In this document: positions 47,491 to 56,697 of the stretch, in pieces
How the letters are laid out: every line of letters begins with the position of its first letter
Numbering within the stretch: position 1 is the stretch's first letter
Origin: Polystyrenella longa
GTDB taxonomy: Bacteria; Planctomycetota; Planctomycetia; Planctomycetales; Planctomycetaceae
Assembly: GCF_007750395.1 (NCBI RefSeq)
Contig: NZ_CP036281.1
Coordinates: 5,665,001 to 5,729,000, forward strand
Reading direction: 5' to 3'
DNA: 64,000 bases
The notes under the pieces: generated by a model
What the model saw: the letters and a program-made list of their open reading frames with translations, nothing else
Told to the model about the DNA's origin: nothing
The model's database searches: none
Position numbers and translations under genes: made by a program

Positions 47491-50400
47491 ATGTTAACCC
47501 GCCTGATCGAGTTCTCGCTGAATAACCGCGGACTCGTGCTGATCCTGACGTTTCTTGTGGCCGCTTCCGGAGTCTATTCCGCGGTACATTTACCAATCGA
47601 TGCTGTTCCGGATATGACGAACGTTCAGGTGCAAGTCGTCACGGATGCAGGTTCCCTGTCTCCGATAGAAGTCGAGCAATACGTTACCTATCCCGTGGAG
47701 ACGACGATGGGCGGCTTGCCGAATCTCGAAGAATTACGGAGTGTCTCCAAATTCGGCATCTCAGTTGTCACTATAGTGTTCGAAGAAGGTACCGATATCT
47801 ACTGGGCGCGACAACTTGTTACGGAACGCCTGAGCGATGCAGCTGCAAATATTCCCTCTGGATACGGAACCCCGGCTCTGGGACCACTGACGACAGCCCT
47901 CGGAGAAATCCTGCAGTTCGAAGTGCGGAGTGACAGTTTCACTCCGATGGAACTTCGAACGATGCTTGAGTGGGATATTGCTCCACGACTGAGAGAAGTT
48001 CGTGGTGTGACCGAAATCAACACGCATGGAGGGTTTTACAAGACCTACGAAATTCAGCCCGATCCCGATCGTATGGCAAGTTATGGGATCTCCATGGAAA
48101 CTTTATTCCAGCGGATACAGAACAATAATGCAACGGCTGGTGGCGGATACATTGTTCATCATGGGGAACAGCAGTTTATTCGTGGTGAGTCGTTGCTCAA
48201 GTCGATCGACGATATCAAAAAAGTAGTTATTAGACGCGAGGATGACGGCACACCAATACTGGTTAAGGATATTGCCACCGTGGTACTCGCCCCAATGACT
48301 CGTCAGGGGGCTGTTACCCGGGATGGCCGGGGAGAAGCGGTGACCGGTCTTGTGATGATGCTGATCGGTGAGAATTCGCGTGAAGTCGTCGAGCGAGCCA
48401 AGACGAGGTTGAAGGAAATCGAACCGACTCTTCCGGAAGGAGTCTATCTGGAAATTACCTACGACCGCGCCGCCCTGATTGGCCGTACTTTGAAGACGGT
48501 CATGACCAACCTATTGGAAGGGGGCGTGCTCGTAATCGTGGTGCTGCTACTGATGCTCGGAAACCTGCGAGCGGGCATTATTGTTGCCATGGCCATTCCT
48601 CTTTCTATGTTGTTCGCCACTAATATTATGGCTTATACAGCAATCACAGCCAGTCTGATGAGTCTCGGTGCGATCGACTTCGGCCTGATCGTTGATAGTT
48701 CCGTGATCATGATTGAAAACTGCATCCATCGCATTTCTCATTCCGACGGAAAGAAGTCTCACTTGGAGTTGATTCGCGATGCTGCCGTTGAAGTCCGCAA
48801 GCCGACAATGTATGGCGAGTTGATTATTTCTGTCGTTTTTCTACCGATCCTGCTGATGGAAGGCACCGAAGGGAAGCTGTTTCGCCCAATGGCGTTGACA
48901 GTACTGTTTGCGCTCGCTGGATCAATGATTCTTTCGATGACATTAATGCCTGCCCTTGCGTCACTTGTCTTGCCTAAGAAGCTGGAAGAGAAAGATGTCT
49001 TCTTGATCCGGTGGATCAAGAAGGTTTACGATCCACTCGTCGTACGCTCTATTCGTCATCCCGTGATCACAATCATCAGTGCGCTGTCGCTGTTCCTGGT
49101 TAGTATTCCCGTTGGTATGGATCTGGGAGCGGAATTCATGCCAAGGTTAGAAGAAGGAGACTTACTGGTCGAAGCAGTCCGATTGCCAAGTGCCACCCTG
49201 GAAGGGTCGATAGAAATGTCGACTCAAATTGAACAAGTACTTCTCAAGTATCCGGAGGTCCGGACGGTCTTCTGTAAGACTGGACGCCCCGAGATAGCGA
49301 ATGATGTCATGGGGGTGCATCAGACAGACGTCTGGGTGCTGCTTCATCCTATGGATGAATGGCCCGAATACAAAACACGTGATGATCTGATCGAACAGAT
49401 GTCGTTGGAGCTGTCATCCCGAGTCCCTGGAGTCGCGTTTGGTTTCACGCAGCCGATCGAAATGCGTGTCGATGAACTTGTCGCCGGGGTCAAGGCGGAT
49501 GTTGCGGTCCTGCTGTATGGGGACGATCTGGAAATTCTCGGACGAAAAGGAAAAGAGATCGAGAGTAAACTACGGGACATTCCTGGTGCAGTCGATGTCA
49601 AAGCAGACTATCAGGCGAATCTGGCAACACTCACAATCAAAACAAATCCGGAGCAACTCGCTCTGTATGGAGTTGATGCTCAATCGGTACTGGATGTGGT
49701 CTCATCATTGGGTGGCCACCAGGTCGGACAAATCATCGAAGGTCGGGCGCGGTATCCAATTATCGTTCGTGTCCCGGAGAAATGGCGAGAGGATATCTCC
49801 CTGCTGGAACAGATTCCTGTTGCTGAAGCTGCGGGAAAACCTGTGACGCTACGGGACCTTGCTGAGATTAATATCGAAGAAACTCCTCCCTCAATCGAAC
49901 ACGAGGCCAACCGCAGAAGAACTTTTGTCTCCGCGAATGTACGTGGGCGTGACGTGGCATCCTTCGTCAAGGAGGCTCAGGAGGTTATCGGTGATCAGGT
50001 CGAACTGCCCCCTGGGTATGAAATACGCTGGGGAGGAGACTTTGAGAACCTGCAGTCGGCGAGTCTTCGTCTAATGATCATTACCCCCATTGTGCTGGTG
50101 ATCATTATGCTGCTGTTACACACCAGTCTCGGTTCATTGCGTCTGGCGCTATTGATCTTCCTGGCAGTTCCCATGGCAGCGTCTGGTGGGATTCTCGCTC
50201 TTTGTTACAGGGAAATGCCGTTCAGTATCTCAGCCGGAGTGGGGTTCATCGCACTCTTCGGTGTCGCTGTGCTGAACGGACTGGTATGGGTCAGCGCGGC
50301 CGAGCATCTCAGGCATTCAGGAATCAATATTCGGGAGGTAAGTTATAAGACAGCCCTTGCCCGATTACGTCCGGTATTAATGACAGCGACAGTGGCGAGT

Positions 50401-50589
50401 CTTGGTTTTTTGCCGATGGCCATATCGACTTCCGATGGAGCGGAGATGCAGCGTCCGTTGGCGACTGTCGTCATTGGAGGATTGATAACCTCCACTCTAC
50501 TGACTTCGTTGGTAATTCCATGTATCTACCCCTGGTTTGCCCGAGGTCTCAAATATGAACACGTTACTCATCAGGAACCGGAAGAGTAA
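47491..50589 (+). CDS. Heavy-metal efflux RND pump (CzcA/CusA family)
   Basis: 1,032 residues, the normal HME-RND length. LPIDAVPDMTNVQVQV at the N-terminus is the hallmark of the CzcA/CusA group. DFGLIVDSSVIMIEN in TM4 carries the D-x5-D-x6-E relay that distinguishes HME pumps from drug pumps. Two sets of periplasmic loops and twelve helices are apparent, and GVAVLNGLVWVS closes the second half. The likely reaction is proton-driven export of a divalent or monovalent metal ion. The methionine ladder of CusA is not obvious, so Zn/Co/Cd/Ni is more likely than Cu/Ag, but this is weak. No outer-membrane factor gene lies in the operon. Confidence 0.93.
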   Translation: MLTRLIEFSLNNRGLVLILTFLVAASGVYSAVHLPIDAVPDMTNVQVQVVTDAGSLSPIEVEQYVTYPVETTMGGLPNLEELRSVSKFGISVVTIVFEEGTDIYWARQLVTERLSDAAANIPSGYGTPALGPLTTALGEILQFEVRSDSFTPMELRTMLEWDIAPRLREVRGVTEINTHGGFYKTYEIQPDPDRMASYGISMETLFQRIQNNNATAGGGYIVHHGEQQFIRGESLLKSIDDIKKVVIRREDDGTPILVKDIATVVLAPMTRQGAVTRDGRGEAVTGLVMMLIGENSREVVERAKTRLKEIEPTLPEGVYLEITYDRAALIGRTLKTVMTNLLEGGVLVIVVLLLMLGNLRAGIIVAMAIPLSMLFATNIMAYTAITASLMSLGAIDFGLIVDSSVIMIENCIHRISHSDGKKSHLELIRDAAVEVRKPTMYGELIISVVFLPILLMEGTEGKLFRPMALTVLFALAGSMILSMTLMPALASLVLPKKLEEKDVFLIRWIKKVYDPLVVRSIRHPVITIISALSLFLVSIPVGMDLGAEFMPRLEEGDLLVEAVRLPSATLEGSIEMSTQIEQVLLKYPEVRTVFCKTGRPEIANDVMGVHQTDVWVLLHPMDEWPEYKTRDDLIEQMSLELSSRVPGVAFGFTQPIEMRVDELVAGVKADVAVLLYGDDLEILGRKGKEIESKLRDIPGAVDVKADYQANLATLTIKTNPEQLALYGVDAQSVLDVVSSLGGHQVGQIIEGRARYPIIVRVPEKWREDISLLEQIPVAEAAGKPVTLRDLAEINIEETPPSIEHEANRRRTFVSANVRGRDVASFVKEAQEVIGDQVELPPGYEIRWGGDFENLQSASLRLMIITPIVLVIIMLLLHTSLGSLRLALLIFLAVPMAASGGILALCYREMPFSISAGVGFIALFGVAVLNGLVWVSAAEHLRHSGINIREVSYKTALARLRPVLMTATVASLGFLPMAISTSDGAEMQRPLATVVIGGLITSTLLTSLVIPCIYPWFARGLKYEHVTHQEPEE

Positions 50590-50604
50590 TTGAGATCGAG
50601 CAGC

Positions 50605-51999
50605 ATGAAGTCGTTCATGAAAAACAACAAACTGAATCTCCCCTGGCACCTGTCGATGGATTACAATGAGAAGTCGCCCTTCGATTTTCCGATGCCGTCC
50701 TCCGTTTTTTCCTTAAGCCCTCTCTATATGTCCACCACGACCGCTGCATTGCAGAAGATCCTTAAAACGCCGTCCCGTTTGATTGCGTTGGTTCTGGTCG
50801 TCGTATTCCTGGCGGAGGCTTTTATCATGCTCGCCCTGCCTGTACTGCTTCCGGAGAACCTCTCTTCTCAGACTTACGCTCTTGTAGACGCTATTTCACT
50901 GACAGTGTTATCTGCCCCCGCTCTATGGCTGATTATTATTGGCCCTTTGAGGCAGATTGCGATTGACGAACAGGCTCGTACAGAGACGGTAGTCAATTTT
51001 GCGGGCGATGGGATTATTACGATTGATTCTCAGGGGGTAATCCTGTCGATCAACAGAGCCGGACGGCAGCTGTTTCAATTCCAGCCTCATCAGCTTATCG
51101 GGCATTCGGTTACCGAATTGTTACCTGCCTTTGTCTTTCAGCCAACCTCTGCGAATGAAACTCGGCAACTGGAGGGCGTTCGGTGCGATCAGACACGGTT
51201 CCCCATCGCGCTCTCATTGGCGGAGATCCCTCCCGATCATCAGCCGAACTTCGTTGCTATTGTTCGTGATCTTACTGAAGCACAGCGGCTTGAAAAAGAA
51301 CGGACCAATGCCGCGCGAGAACGTGAGGCGATGCGTTCTCAACAGATGAAGACACTGGCTGAGATCGCTACCGGGGTCGCACATGAGATACGCAATCCTC
51401 TGACTTCTATTAAAATGCTGATTCAAGCAGATCGTCAGCGACTTGAAAAACAAGGAATGCCATCTGAAGATCTGGAGCTTGTCGAACATGAAATTCGTCG
51501 TATGGAACGATCTGTCAGTAGTCTGCTCGAATATGCACGGCCCTCTCGGCCCGAACGAAAAACGATCTTCCTTCAGGACGTTCTGGATCGAACACGGGCT
51601 CTTGTAGAAGGTCGCGCGCGATCTGAACGAATCCAACTTCAGTTGGTTATGAGTGAAATTCCGGTGTACGTTGTTGCTGATCCGGAACAGATTCAACAGC
51701 TTCTATTGAATCTGATTCTAAATGCGTTTGATGCGATGCCCGATGGAGGTCCACTGAGGATTGAATTAAGCCAGGACGAGACCGATGCTATCGTTAAAGT
51801 AATAGACGAAGGGACAGGCATTGCCCCCGATATTCTTGACCGACTATTTACACCTTTCGTCACAAATAAGAAGTCAGGGATTGGGCTTGGGCTAGGGATC
51901 AGTCGGCGGATTGCGGAAGATCACAGTGGGACGTTGACAGGATACAATATCGAGAATGGTGCTTGTTTCGAATTACACCTTCCGCTGATAGTCGTTTAG
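50605..51999 (+). CDS. PAS-containing sensor histidine kinase, partner of the NtrC-type regulator
   Basis: 464 residues from the ATG at 50605; the TTG at 50590 overlapping the pump stop is less likely. Two N-terminal membrane helices (LIALVLVVVFLAEAFIMLALP and SLTVLSAPALWLIIIGPL) flank a very short outside loop, so sensing may occur in the membrane or through partners. Then come a PAS domain (about 125-235, VNFAGDGIITIDSQGVIL), a HisKA box with the phospho-accepting His in GVAHEIRNPLTS, and HATPase boxes N (LNLILNAFDAMPDGGP), G1 (DEGTGIAPD) and G2 (SGIGLGLGI). It is the NtrB type. It is in one operon with the pump and with the response regulator, which follows 20 bp later. Confidence 0.92.
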   Translation: MKSFMKNNKLNLPWHLSMDYNEKSPFDFPMPSSVFSLSPLYMSTTTAALQKILKTPSRLIALVLVVVFLAEAFIMLALPVLLPENLSSQTYALVDAISLTVLSAPALWLIIIGPLRQIAIDEQARTETVVNFAGDGIITIDSQGVILSINRAGRQLFQFQPHQLIGHSVTELLPAFVFQPTSANETRQLEGVRCDQTRFPIALSLAEIPPDHQPNFVAIVRDLTEAQRLEKERTNAAREREAMRSQQMKTLAEIATGVAHEIRNPLTSIKMLIQADRQRLEKQGMPSEDLELVEHEIRRMERSVSSLLEYARPSRPERKTIFLQDVLDRTRALVEGRARSERIQLQLVMSEIPVYVVADPEQIQQLLLNLILNAFDAMPDGGPLRIELSQDETDAIVKVIDEGTGIAPDILDRLFTPFVTNKKSGIGLGLGISRRIAEDHSGTLTGYNIENGACFELHLPLIVV

Positions 52000-52019
52000 G
52001 ATCCAACGAAGGAAGAATC

Positions 52020-53432
52020 ATGCCCAAGTTACTAGTGATTGATGATGAACCATCCATCCTACATGCGTTTAAACGTGCTTTCGATGATCCGGACATTGAA
52101 CTACTGACGGCAGAAACCGCGGCTGAAGGTGAAGCAATGGTTGCCGTAGAACACCCGGACGTGGTCGTCCTCGATTTGAGATTACCCGATAAGTCTGGCC
52201 TGGAATGCTTTAACCAGATACGCGAAATCGATCCGCGAACCCCTGTCATTTTCATTACTGGCCACGGGACTGTCGAGACGGCAATCGAAGCTACCAAACT
52301 TGGTGCATACGATTATCTGTTCAAACCACTGGAACTCGATCAGTTGAAGGCATTGATCGATAAAGCATTCCACTTGAGTCACATGATTAAAGTGCAGCCA
52401 GTCGTTCCCGGAAATGACTCAGAGGCAGGGACACGTGAATCGATAGTCGGTCGCTGTGACGCGATGAAAGAAGTTTACAAGGCAATTGGCCAAGTAGCCG
52501 TACAAGACCTGAGCGTGTTATTACTGGGTGAAAGCGGGACTGGAAAAGAAGTTATCGCACAAGCTATCTATCACCATAGCAACAGGGTTAACAAGTCGTT
52601 TCATACGATTAACTGCGCCGCTATACCAGAGTCTCTTCTGGAAAGTGAAATGTTCGGGCATGAGAAGGGCTCTTTTACCAGTGCTGATCGGCGTCGCATA
52701 GGTAAGTTTGAGCAGGCTGACGGTGGGACACTGTTTCTCGATGAAGTCGGAGACATGTCTCCCATGACTCAAGCGAAGCTCTTGCGAGTATTGCAGGATG
52801 GCACATTTGAACGAGTCGGCGGGTCCGGAATCATCAAAGCCGATGTTCGTGTTATTGCCGCCACCAATCACGATCTGCAGCACCTTGTCGCGGAGGTGAA
52901 ATTTCGCAAAGATCTGTTTTACCGGTTGAGTGTCGTCACAATTCATCTTCCCCCGTTAAGAGAGCGGGAAGGTGATTTGCGATTGCTGGCCGAACATTTT
53001 CTGCATTATTACGGCCCGGATTTTGGACGGAAGATCACACAGATTTCACAGGAATCGCTTAAACTCCTGCAGGATTATTCCTGGCCAGGAAATGTTCGAG
53101 AACTGGAAAGTGTGATCAAACAGTCGCTCTTAAAGGCCCGAGGTACTGTGCTTTTGCCAGAGTTCCTTCCTCCCCTGACAGAAGGTGGTCAGCAGGCTCA
53201 GAATTCCTCTATGGAAAGTGACTTGGACACCTTCATCGAGCAGCGTCTTGAATTGGGTTCCACTGAACTCTACTCCGAAACGATCGCCTGTGCGGAACGT
53301 CATCTGCTGCAACGGGTGCTCAAGCAGACAAAAGGGAACCAAGTCCAAGCCAGTGCTATCCTAGGTATCTCTAGAGTAACCTTGCGTAATCGCATTCGCT
53401 CTCTTGATATTAAAATCGACAAGTTCACATAG
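52020..53432 (+). CDS. NtrC-type sigma-54-dependent response regulator
   Basis: The ATG at 52020 has a GAAGGAAG ribosome-binding site and gives 470 residues; the frame upstream to 51963 overlaps the kinase gene. Receiver domain with acidic pair LVIDDEPS and phospho-acceptor Asp in VVVLDLRLP (about 53). AAA+ domain: Walker [10 protein letters not shown], Walker [13 protein letters not shown]-finger region DLFYRLSVV. The sigma-54-contacting loop reads GSFTSA instead of GAFTGA: the Thr is kept but the second Gly is Ser. A C-terminal Fis-type HTH ([21 protein letters not shown]) binds DNA. As the last gene of the operon it probably activates the sigma-54 promoter at 45862. Confidence 0.93.
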   Translation: MPKLLVIDDEPSILHAFKRAFDDPDIELLTAETAAEGEAMVAVEHPDVVVLDLRLPDKSGLECFNQIREIDPRTPVIFITGHGTVETAIEATKLGAYDYLFKPLELDQLKALIDKAFHLSHMIKVQPVVPGNDSEAGTRESIVGRCDAMKEVYKAIGQVAVQDLSVLLLGESGTGKEVIAQAIYHHSNRVNKSFHTINCAAIPESLLESEMFGHEKGSFTSADRRRIGKFEQADGGTLFLDEVGDMSPMTQAKLLRVLQDGTFERVGGSGIIKADVRVIAATNHDLQHLVAEVKFRKDLFYRLSVVTIHLPPLREREGDLRLLAEHFLHYYGPDFGRKITQISQESLKLLQDYSWPGNVRELESVIKQSLLKARGTVLLPEFLPPLTEGGQQAQNSSMESDLDTFIEQRLELGSTELYSETIACAERHLLQRVLKQTKGNQVQASAILGISRVTLRNRIRSLDIKIDKFT

Positions 53433-53457
53433 CTGGAGATGAAGAACTCATTCCTGC

Positions 53458-53489
53458 CTATTCCCTTCAGCAATTACTGAAGGGAATAG
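53458..53489. terminator. 13-bp perfect hairpin ending the efflux operon
   Basis: CTATTCCCTTCAG (53458-53470) and CTGAAGGGAATAG (53477-53489) form a perfect stem around CAATTA. It lies between the convergent regulator gene and the bacterioferritin-like gene. The T-tract is poor, but placement and stability fit a shared terminator. Confidence 0.7.
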
Positions 53490-53529
53490 CACTCTCTTAC
53501 ACATCATTCTTAAATACCTACGCTGGGCT

Positions 53530-54024
53530 TCATGCTTGCGAGGAATCCAGTCCCGGTGACGGCATGTGCTTTGAAATATATGCTGGCTCGCCCATGCGTT
53601 CGAGCAAATCGAGTTGCAGTTCCAGCCAACTCATGTGCTGCTCTTCATCTAATGTAATTCGCTCGAAGAGTGTCCGGGTTCCTATGTCACCATCTTCCGA
53701 TGCCTGCATGGATGCAATGGTGTAAAACTCTATCGCTTCTTTTTCGTCCTCAAGGTCTGACTTGAACATGTCTTGCAGTGACGAAGCAAGAACAGGCGTT
53801 TTCGCCATCGTCATTTGAGGCGATCCTTTCAGGAAGAGCAAGCGTGTTAAGTATTCTTGCGAGTGCCCCAACTCTTCTGTCATTTCTTCCCGCATTTGGG
53901 AAGCGAGTAAACTCAAGCCCCAGTCATCGAGAACTCCTGCATGCAGTTGATACTGGTGCGTTGCGGTCAGTTCCATGCGGAGAGCATTTTGCAGGTTTTC
54001 AATCGAACGTTTTGTATTCATCAT
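53530..54024 (-). CDS. Bacterioferritin-like ferritin-superfamily protein
   Basis: 164 residues from the ATG at 54024 with an AGAGG site 5-10 bp upstream; the frame extends further up without support. The four-helix ferritin pattern is clear: NALRMELTATHQYQLHAG (helix A with Glu and His ligands), EEMTEELGHSQEYLTRL (E-x-x-E/H), LEDEKEAIEFY and DEEQHMSWLELQLDLL. Each supplies the di-iron ligands. It would oxidise and store iron or protect against peroxide. It is the last gene of a minus-strand cluster dominated by sulfur-handling proteins; co-transcription with the DsrE-like gene (71-bp gap) is plausible but not proven. Confidence 0.85.
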   Translation of the reverse strand: MMNTKRSIENLQNALRMELTATHQYQLHAGVLDDWGLSLLASQMREEMTEELGHSQEYLTRLLFLKGSPQMTMAKTPVLASSLQDMFKSDLEDEKEAIEFYTIASMQASEDGDIGTRTLFERITLDEEQHMSWLELQLDLLERMGEPAYISKHMPSPGLDSSQA

Positions 54025-54095
54025 TAATCCTCTGTTGTTCTCTCGTCGTTTAATAAAATGAATGCACACAATGCGTCATTCCAATAAATCATCTT

Positions 54096-55127
54096 TCACT
54101 TGGCGAGTGGTATATAGGTAAAGCCATCTTCCTGCAAGTTTACAAGAGACGTCAAAGCCGATACCGCTACGTTCGAATACGAAACGACTTCTTCGCGAGT
54201 CGCACCTTTTCCGATGAGCGATTGACCACACACGAAGATCTTGACGTCAGCTTTGTGAAGTTCATTCAAGCAATCCAGGTTCGGATTATCTTTAGTCTCG
54301 AAACGCTTCGCGTAGGCGTCCGTATTCAAGACGGACAATGTAGCGTCACCGTGTAATACAATAGCAATCTCCACCTTCGCTGGACTCTTTCCGGCGCCTC
54401 GGTAAATGTTGACGAAACGAGCGACTTTCTCAATCGCCGGATTCAGTTCATCCGGTTTTCCACCTTTCGTAACGTCCACCACAATCTTGCCACCATCACG
54501 TGGTTGATGCAAAGCGTCTGGCAGCTTGACGACTTTACCGTAATTGGCGATCACTGGTTCTGAATCGTTTAGGACGTCGCTGGCCTTTCCCAAAGGAACT
54601 GGGTGATTCTTCCTGGCTTCTTCGAATCCATTTTCGACGAAGCTGGAAACGGTCTGTGCATGAGCTTGAATCAATTTCACTACGTACGCATCCTCAGAAG
54701 TTTCTGTGATTCGCACACCTTTATTCGTTTCGACTCGCAGCATCTTGATTTTGTCAGTATGGCGGAACAATTCCGCAAATAACGGGTCACGTCTTCTAAT
54801 CGGCTTGGTCTCTTCCACTCGATATTGCATCCATTTCACATGCTCTTTGATTTTTGCCGCAATAACAGGATCATCCGATTCCGTGAGTGTCTCGACTCCA
54901 TTTGGGAGCACTTTCACATCACGTTTGATCTTCTGGTGATTAGTCAACAGGAACTGAAAAACCTTGTGGTCCTCGGTGTGTCTCTCGTCTTGTCCTCGTT
55001 CACCACCGGAACCGCCTCCTGCACCTCGGCCATTGCGAGGTCCAGGTTGAGCATGGACGATCCCCACAAAGAAGATTGCCGCCAGTACCAGAGTTAAGGA
55101 AGTTACAAAGTTAGTGCGACTAGTCAT
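54096..55127 (-). CDS. Exported protein with C-terminal DsrE-like domain
   Basis: 343 residues. Signal peptide (FVTSLTLVLAAIFFVGIVHAQ) followed by a Gly/Arg-rich linker. Residues about 50-190 form an uncharacterised alpha domain (FQFLLTNHQKIKRDVKVLP, VKWMQYRVEETKPIRRRDPLF). The C-terminal 130 residues resemble the DsrE/DsrF fold (AIVLHGDATLSVLN, LNELHKADVKIFVCGQSLIGKG), with a Cys in the position used for sulfur transfer in part of that superfamily. The combination of export, an unknown N-terminal domain and DsrE is unusual. It lies 109 bp after the persulfide dioxygenase-like gene, suggesting periplasmic sulfur handling. Confidence 0.8.
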   Translation of the reverse strand: MTSRTNFVTSLTLVLAAIFFVGIVHAQPGPRNGRGAGGGSGGERGQDERHTEDHKVFQFLLTNHQKIKRDVKVLPNGVETLTESDDPVIAAKIKEHVKWMQYRVEETKPIRRRDPLFAELFRHTDKIKMLRVETNKGVRITETSEDAYVVKLIQAHAQTVSSFVENGFEEARKNHPVPLGKASDVLNDSEPVIANYGKVVKLPDALHQPRDGGKIVVDVTKGGKPDELNPAIEKVARFVNIYRGAGKSPAKVEIAIVLHGDATLSVLNTDAYAKRFETKDNPNLDCLNELHKADVKIFVCGQSLIGKGATREEVVSYSNVAVSALTSLVNLQEDGFTYIPLAK

Positions 55128-55236
55128 TAGGGCCCCCCAGGTAAGAGTTTATGTTTAATGAGTCGATGTCCACTGCTGAATCATGTAGAGTCAAAACTAT
55201 ATGTTGAAATAATCGTGCTTTCGTATTTCTCTCTTT

Positions 55237-56679
55237 TTATGAACAAGAAGATCCTGAATCGCAAATAGCGGCCACTTCCGTCTGGTCAACCGGTAGACCT
55301 GCTTTGAGCCAATCTCCAAAGCCCCCTGTCATATTGATAACCTTGTATCCTGCAGCCTGAAGTGCACTGGCTGCAATTGCAGAACGTCCGCCCGTTTGGC
55401 ATTGAGTAATAATAGGCTTGTCGCTCGCTATAGCATCCAAGTTGTCAAGCAGACGCCCGAGGAACCGGTGTTCGGCGTTCTCGATATGGCCGGACTTCCA
55501 TTCTTCATCAGTTCGAACATCAATAAGGCTTACTTCTCCCGAATCAATTCGTGGAGCCAATTCGGTTGGCTTTTTATTGTCATAGCACTCAGTGGCGAGT
55601 CCAGCTTTGCGAATCTTCGTCACGTCGAAGTATCCTTGCACATCATCCAGGCCAATCTTACGAAGGACGCGAGTCGCTTCAGGAAGCTGGCTTGGATCGG
55701 CGATCAGATAAACTGGTTTGGAATAGTCGACAATCCATCCAGCCCATCCGGCCAACATTCCAAGCGGAATGTTAAGTGAATGCGGGACATGCCCATCTGC
55801 GAACTGGTCCGAGGGAGAAAGGTCAATGACGGTCGCTGAATCCAGTGTGGAGTTGAGGTCATCGATAGGGAGCGAATGGGGCAACCCGGCGTCTCCGATA
55901 ATTGCTGGGCCCTCTTTATTGACTCGTTTCATCACTGCAAAATACGTTGGGGCTTCTGGTTGGTCAGACAGAATATATTGGACGAACTTTTCTTCGTCCT
56001 TGAACTGTAATGCCGGATTGAAGAGCTTTTCATACCCGACAGTTGATGATGGAATTGCTCCAAGGCCCTTGCCGCAAGCACTGCCGGCGCCGTGAGCAGG
56101 CCAGACTTGCAAGTAGTCGGGAAGTTGTTTGAACTTGTGGGCTGATTGAAATAGATCACGAGCACCAGGCTCGGCTGTGTTAGCCAGTCCAGCAGCTTCC
56201 TCCAGCAAGTCCGGGCGGCCGATCGAACCGACGAACACAAAGTCGCCAGTAAAGATTCCGATCGGCTTATTAGCCCCTCCGCCTTCATCTGTCAGTAGGA
56301 ACGAGATGCTTTCAGGAGTATGCCCCGGTGTGTGCATTACGTCAAACTTGATATTCCCGATCATGAATGAGTCGCCATCATTGACCAGTTGATGATCGTA
56401 CTGATCAGGAAACTGATATTTCCATTCTGCAGGTCCTTCATCTGAGACGTACAGTTTCGCCCCAACTCGGTCGGCCAACTCCCGAGCGCCGGACACATAG
56501 TCTGCATGGATATGCGTTTCTGCGACTGCGATCAACTTGAGTCCTTCGCGATCCGCCATATGAAGGTACTGATCAATATCTCGACCGGGATCAACAACAA
56601 CTGCTACCTTGGCTCGCTGGCAGCCAACCATGTAGGAAGCATGTGCCAGAGCCTTGTCATAAAAGTATTTGAGTAACAT
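55237..56679 (-). CDS. Persulfide dioxygenase-like MBL-fold protein fused to two rhodanese domains
   Basis: 480 residues. The metallo-beta-lactamase part (1-250) has ETHIHADYVSG (H-x-H-x-D with Tyr in place of the last His), HTPGHTPES, FTGDFVFVGSIGRPDLL and PAHGAGSACGK, the pattern of ETHE1/Blh-type persulfide dioxygenases with one iron. Rhodanese domain 1 (about 275-365) lacks the catalytic Cys (YLIADPSQLPE). Domain 2 (about 370-470) has the active loop CQTGGRS. The enzyme oxidises glutathione or protein persulfide to sulfite and uses the rhodanese to pass sulfane sulfur. It is preceded 18 bp upstream by the TauE/SafE gene, which could export the sulfite formed. Confidence 0.93.
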   Translation of the reverse strand: MLLKYFYDKALAHASYMVGCQRAKVAVVVDPGRDIDQYLHMADREGLKLIAVAETHIHADYVSGARELADRVGAKLYVSDEGPAEWKYQFPDQYDHQLVNDGDSFMIGNIKFDVMHTPGHTPESISFLLTDEGGGANKPIGIFTGDFVFVGSIGRPDLLEEAAGLANTAEPGARDLFQSAHKFKQLPDYLQVWPAHGAGSACGKGLGAIPSSTVGYEKLFNPALQFKDEEKFVQYILSDQPEAPTYFAVMKRVNKEGPAIIGDAGLPHSLPIDDLNSTLDSATVIDLSPSDQFADGHVPHSLNIPLGMLAGWAGWIVDYSKPVYLIADPSQLPEATRVLRKIGLDDVQGYFDVTKIRKAGLATECYDNKKPTELAPRIDSGEVSLIDVRTDEEWKSGHIENAEHRFLGRLLDNLDAIASDKPIITQCQTGGRSAIAASALQAAGYKVINMTGGFGDWLKAGLPVDQTEVAAICDSGSSCS

Positions 56680-56697
56680 CTTTCGATCTCCTGCAGT

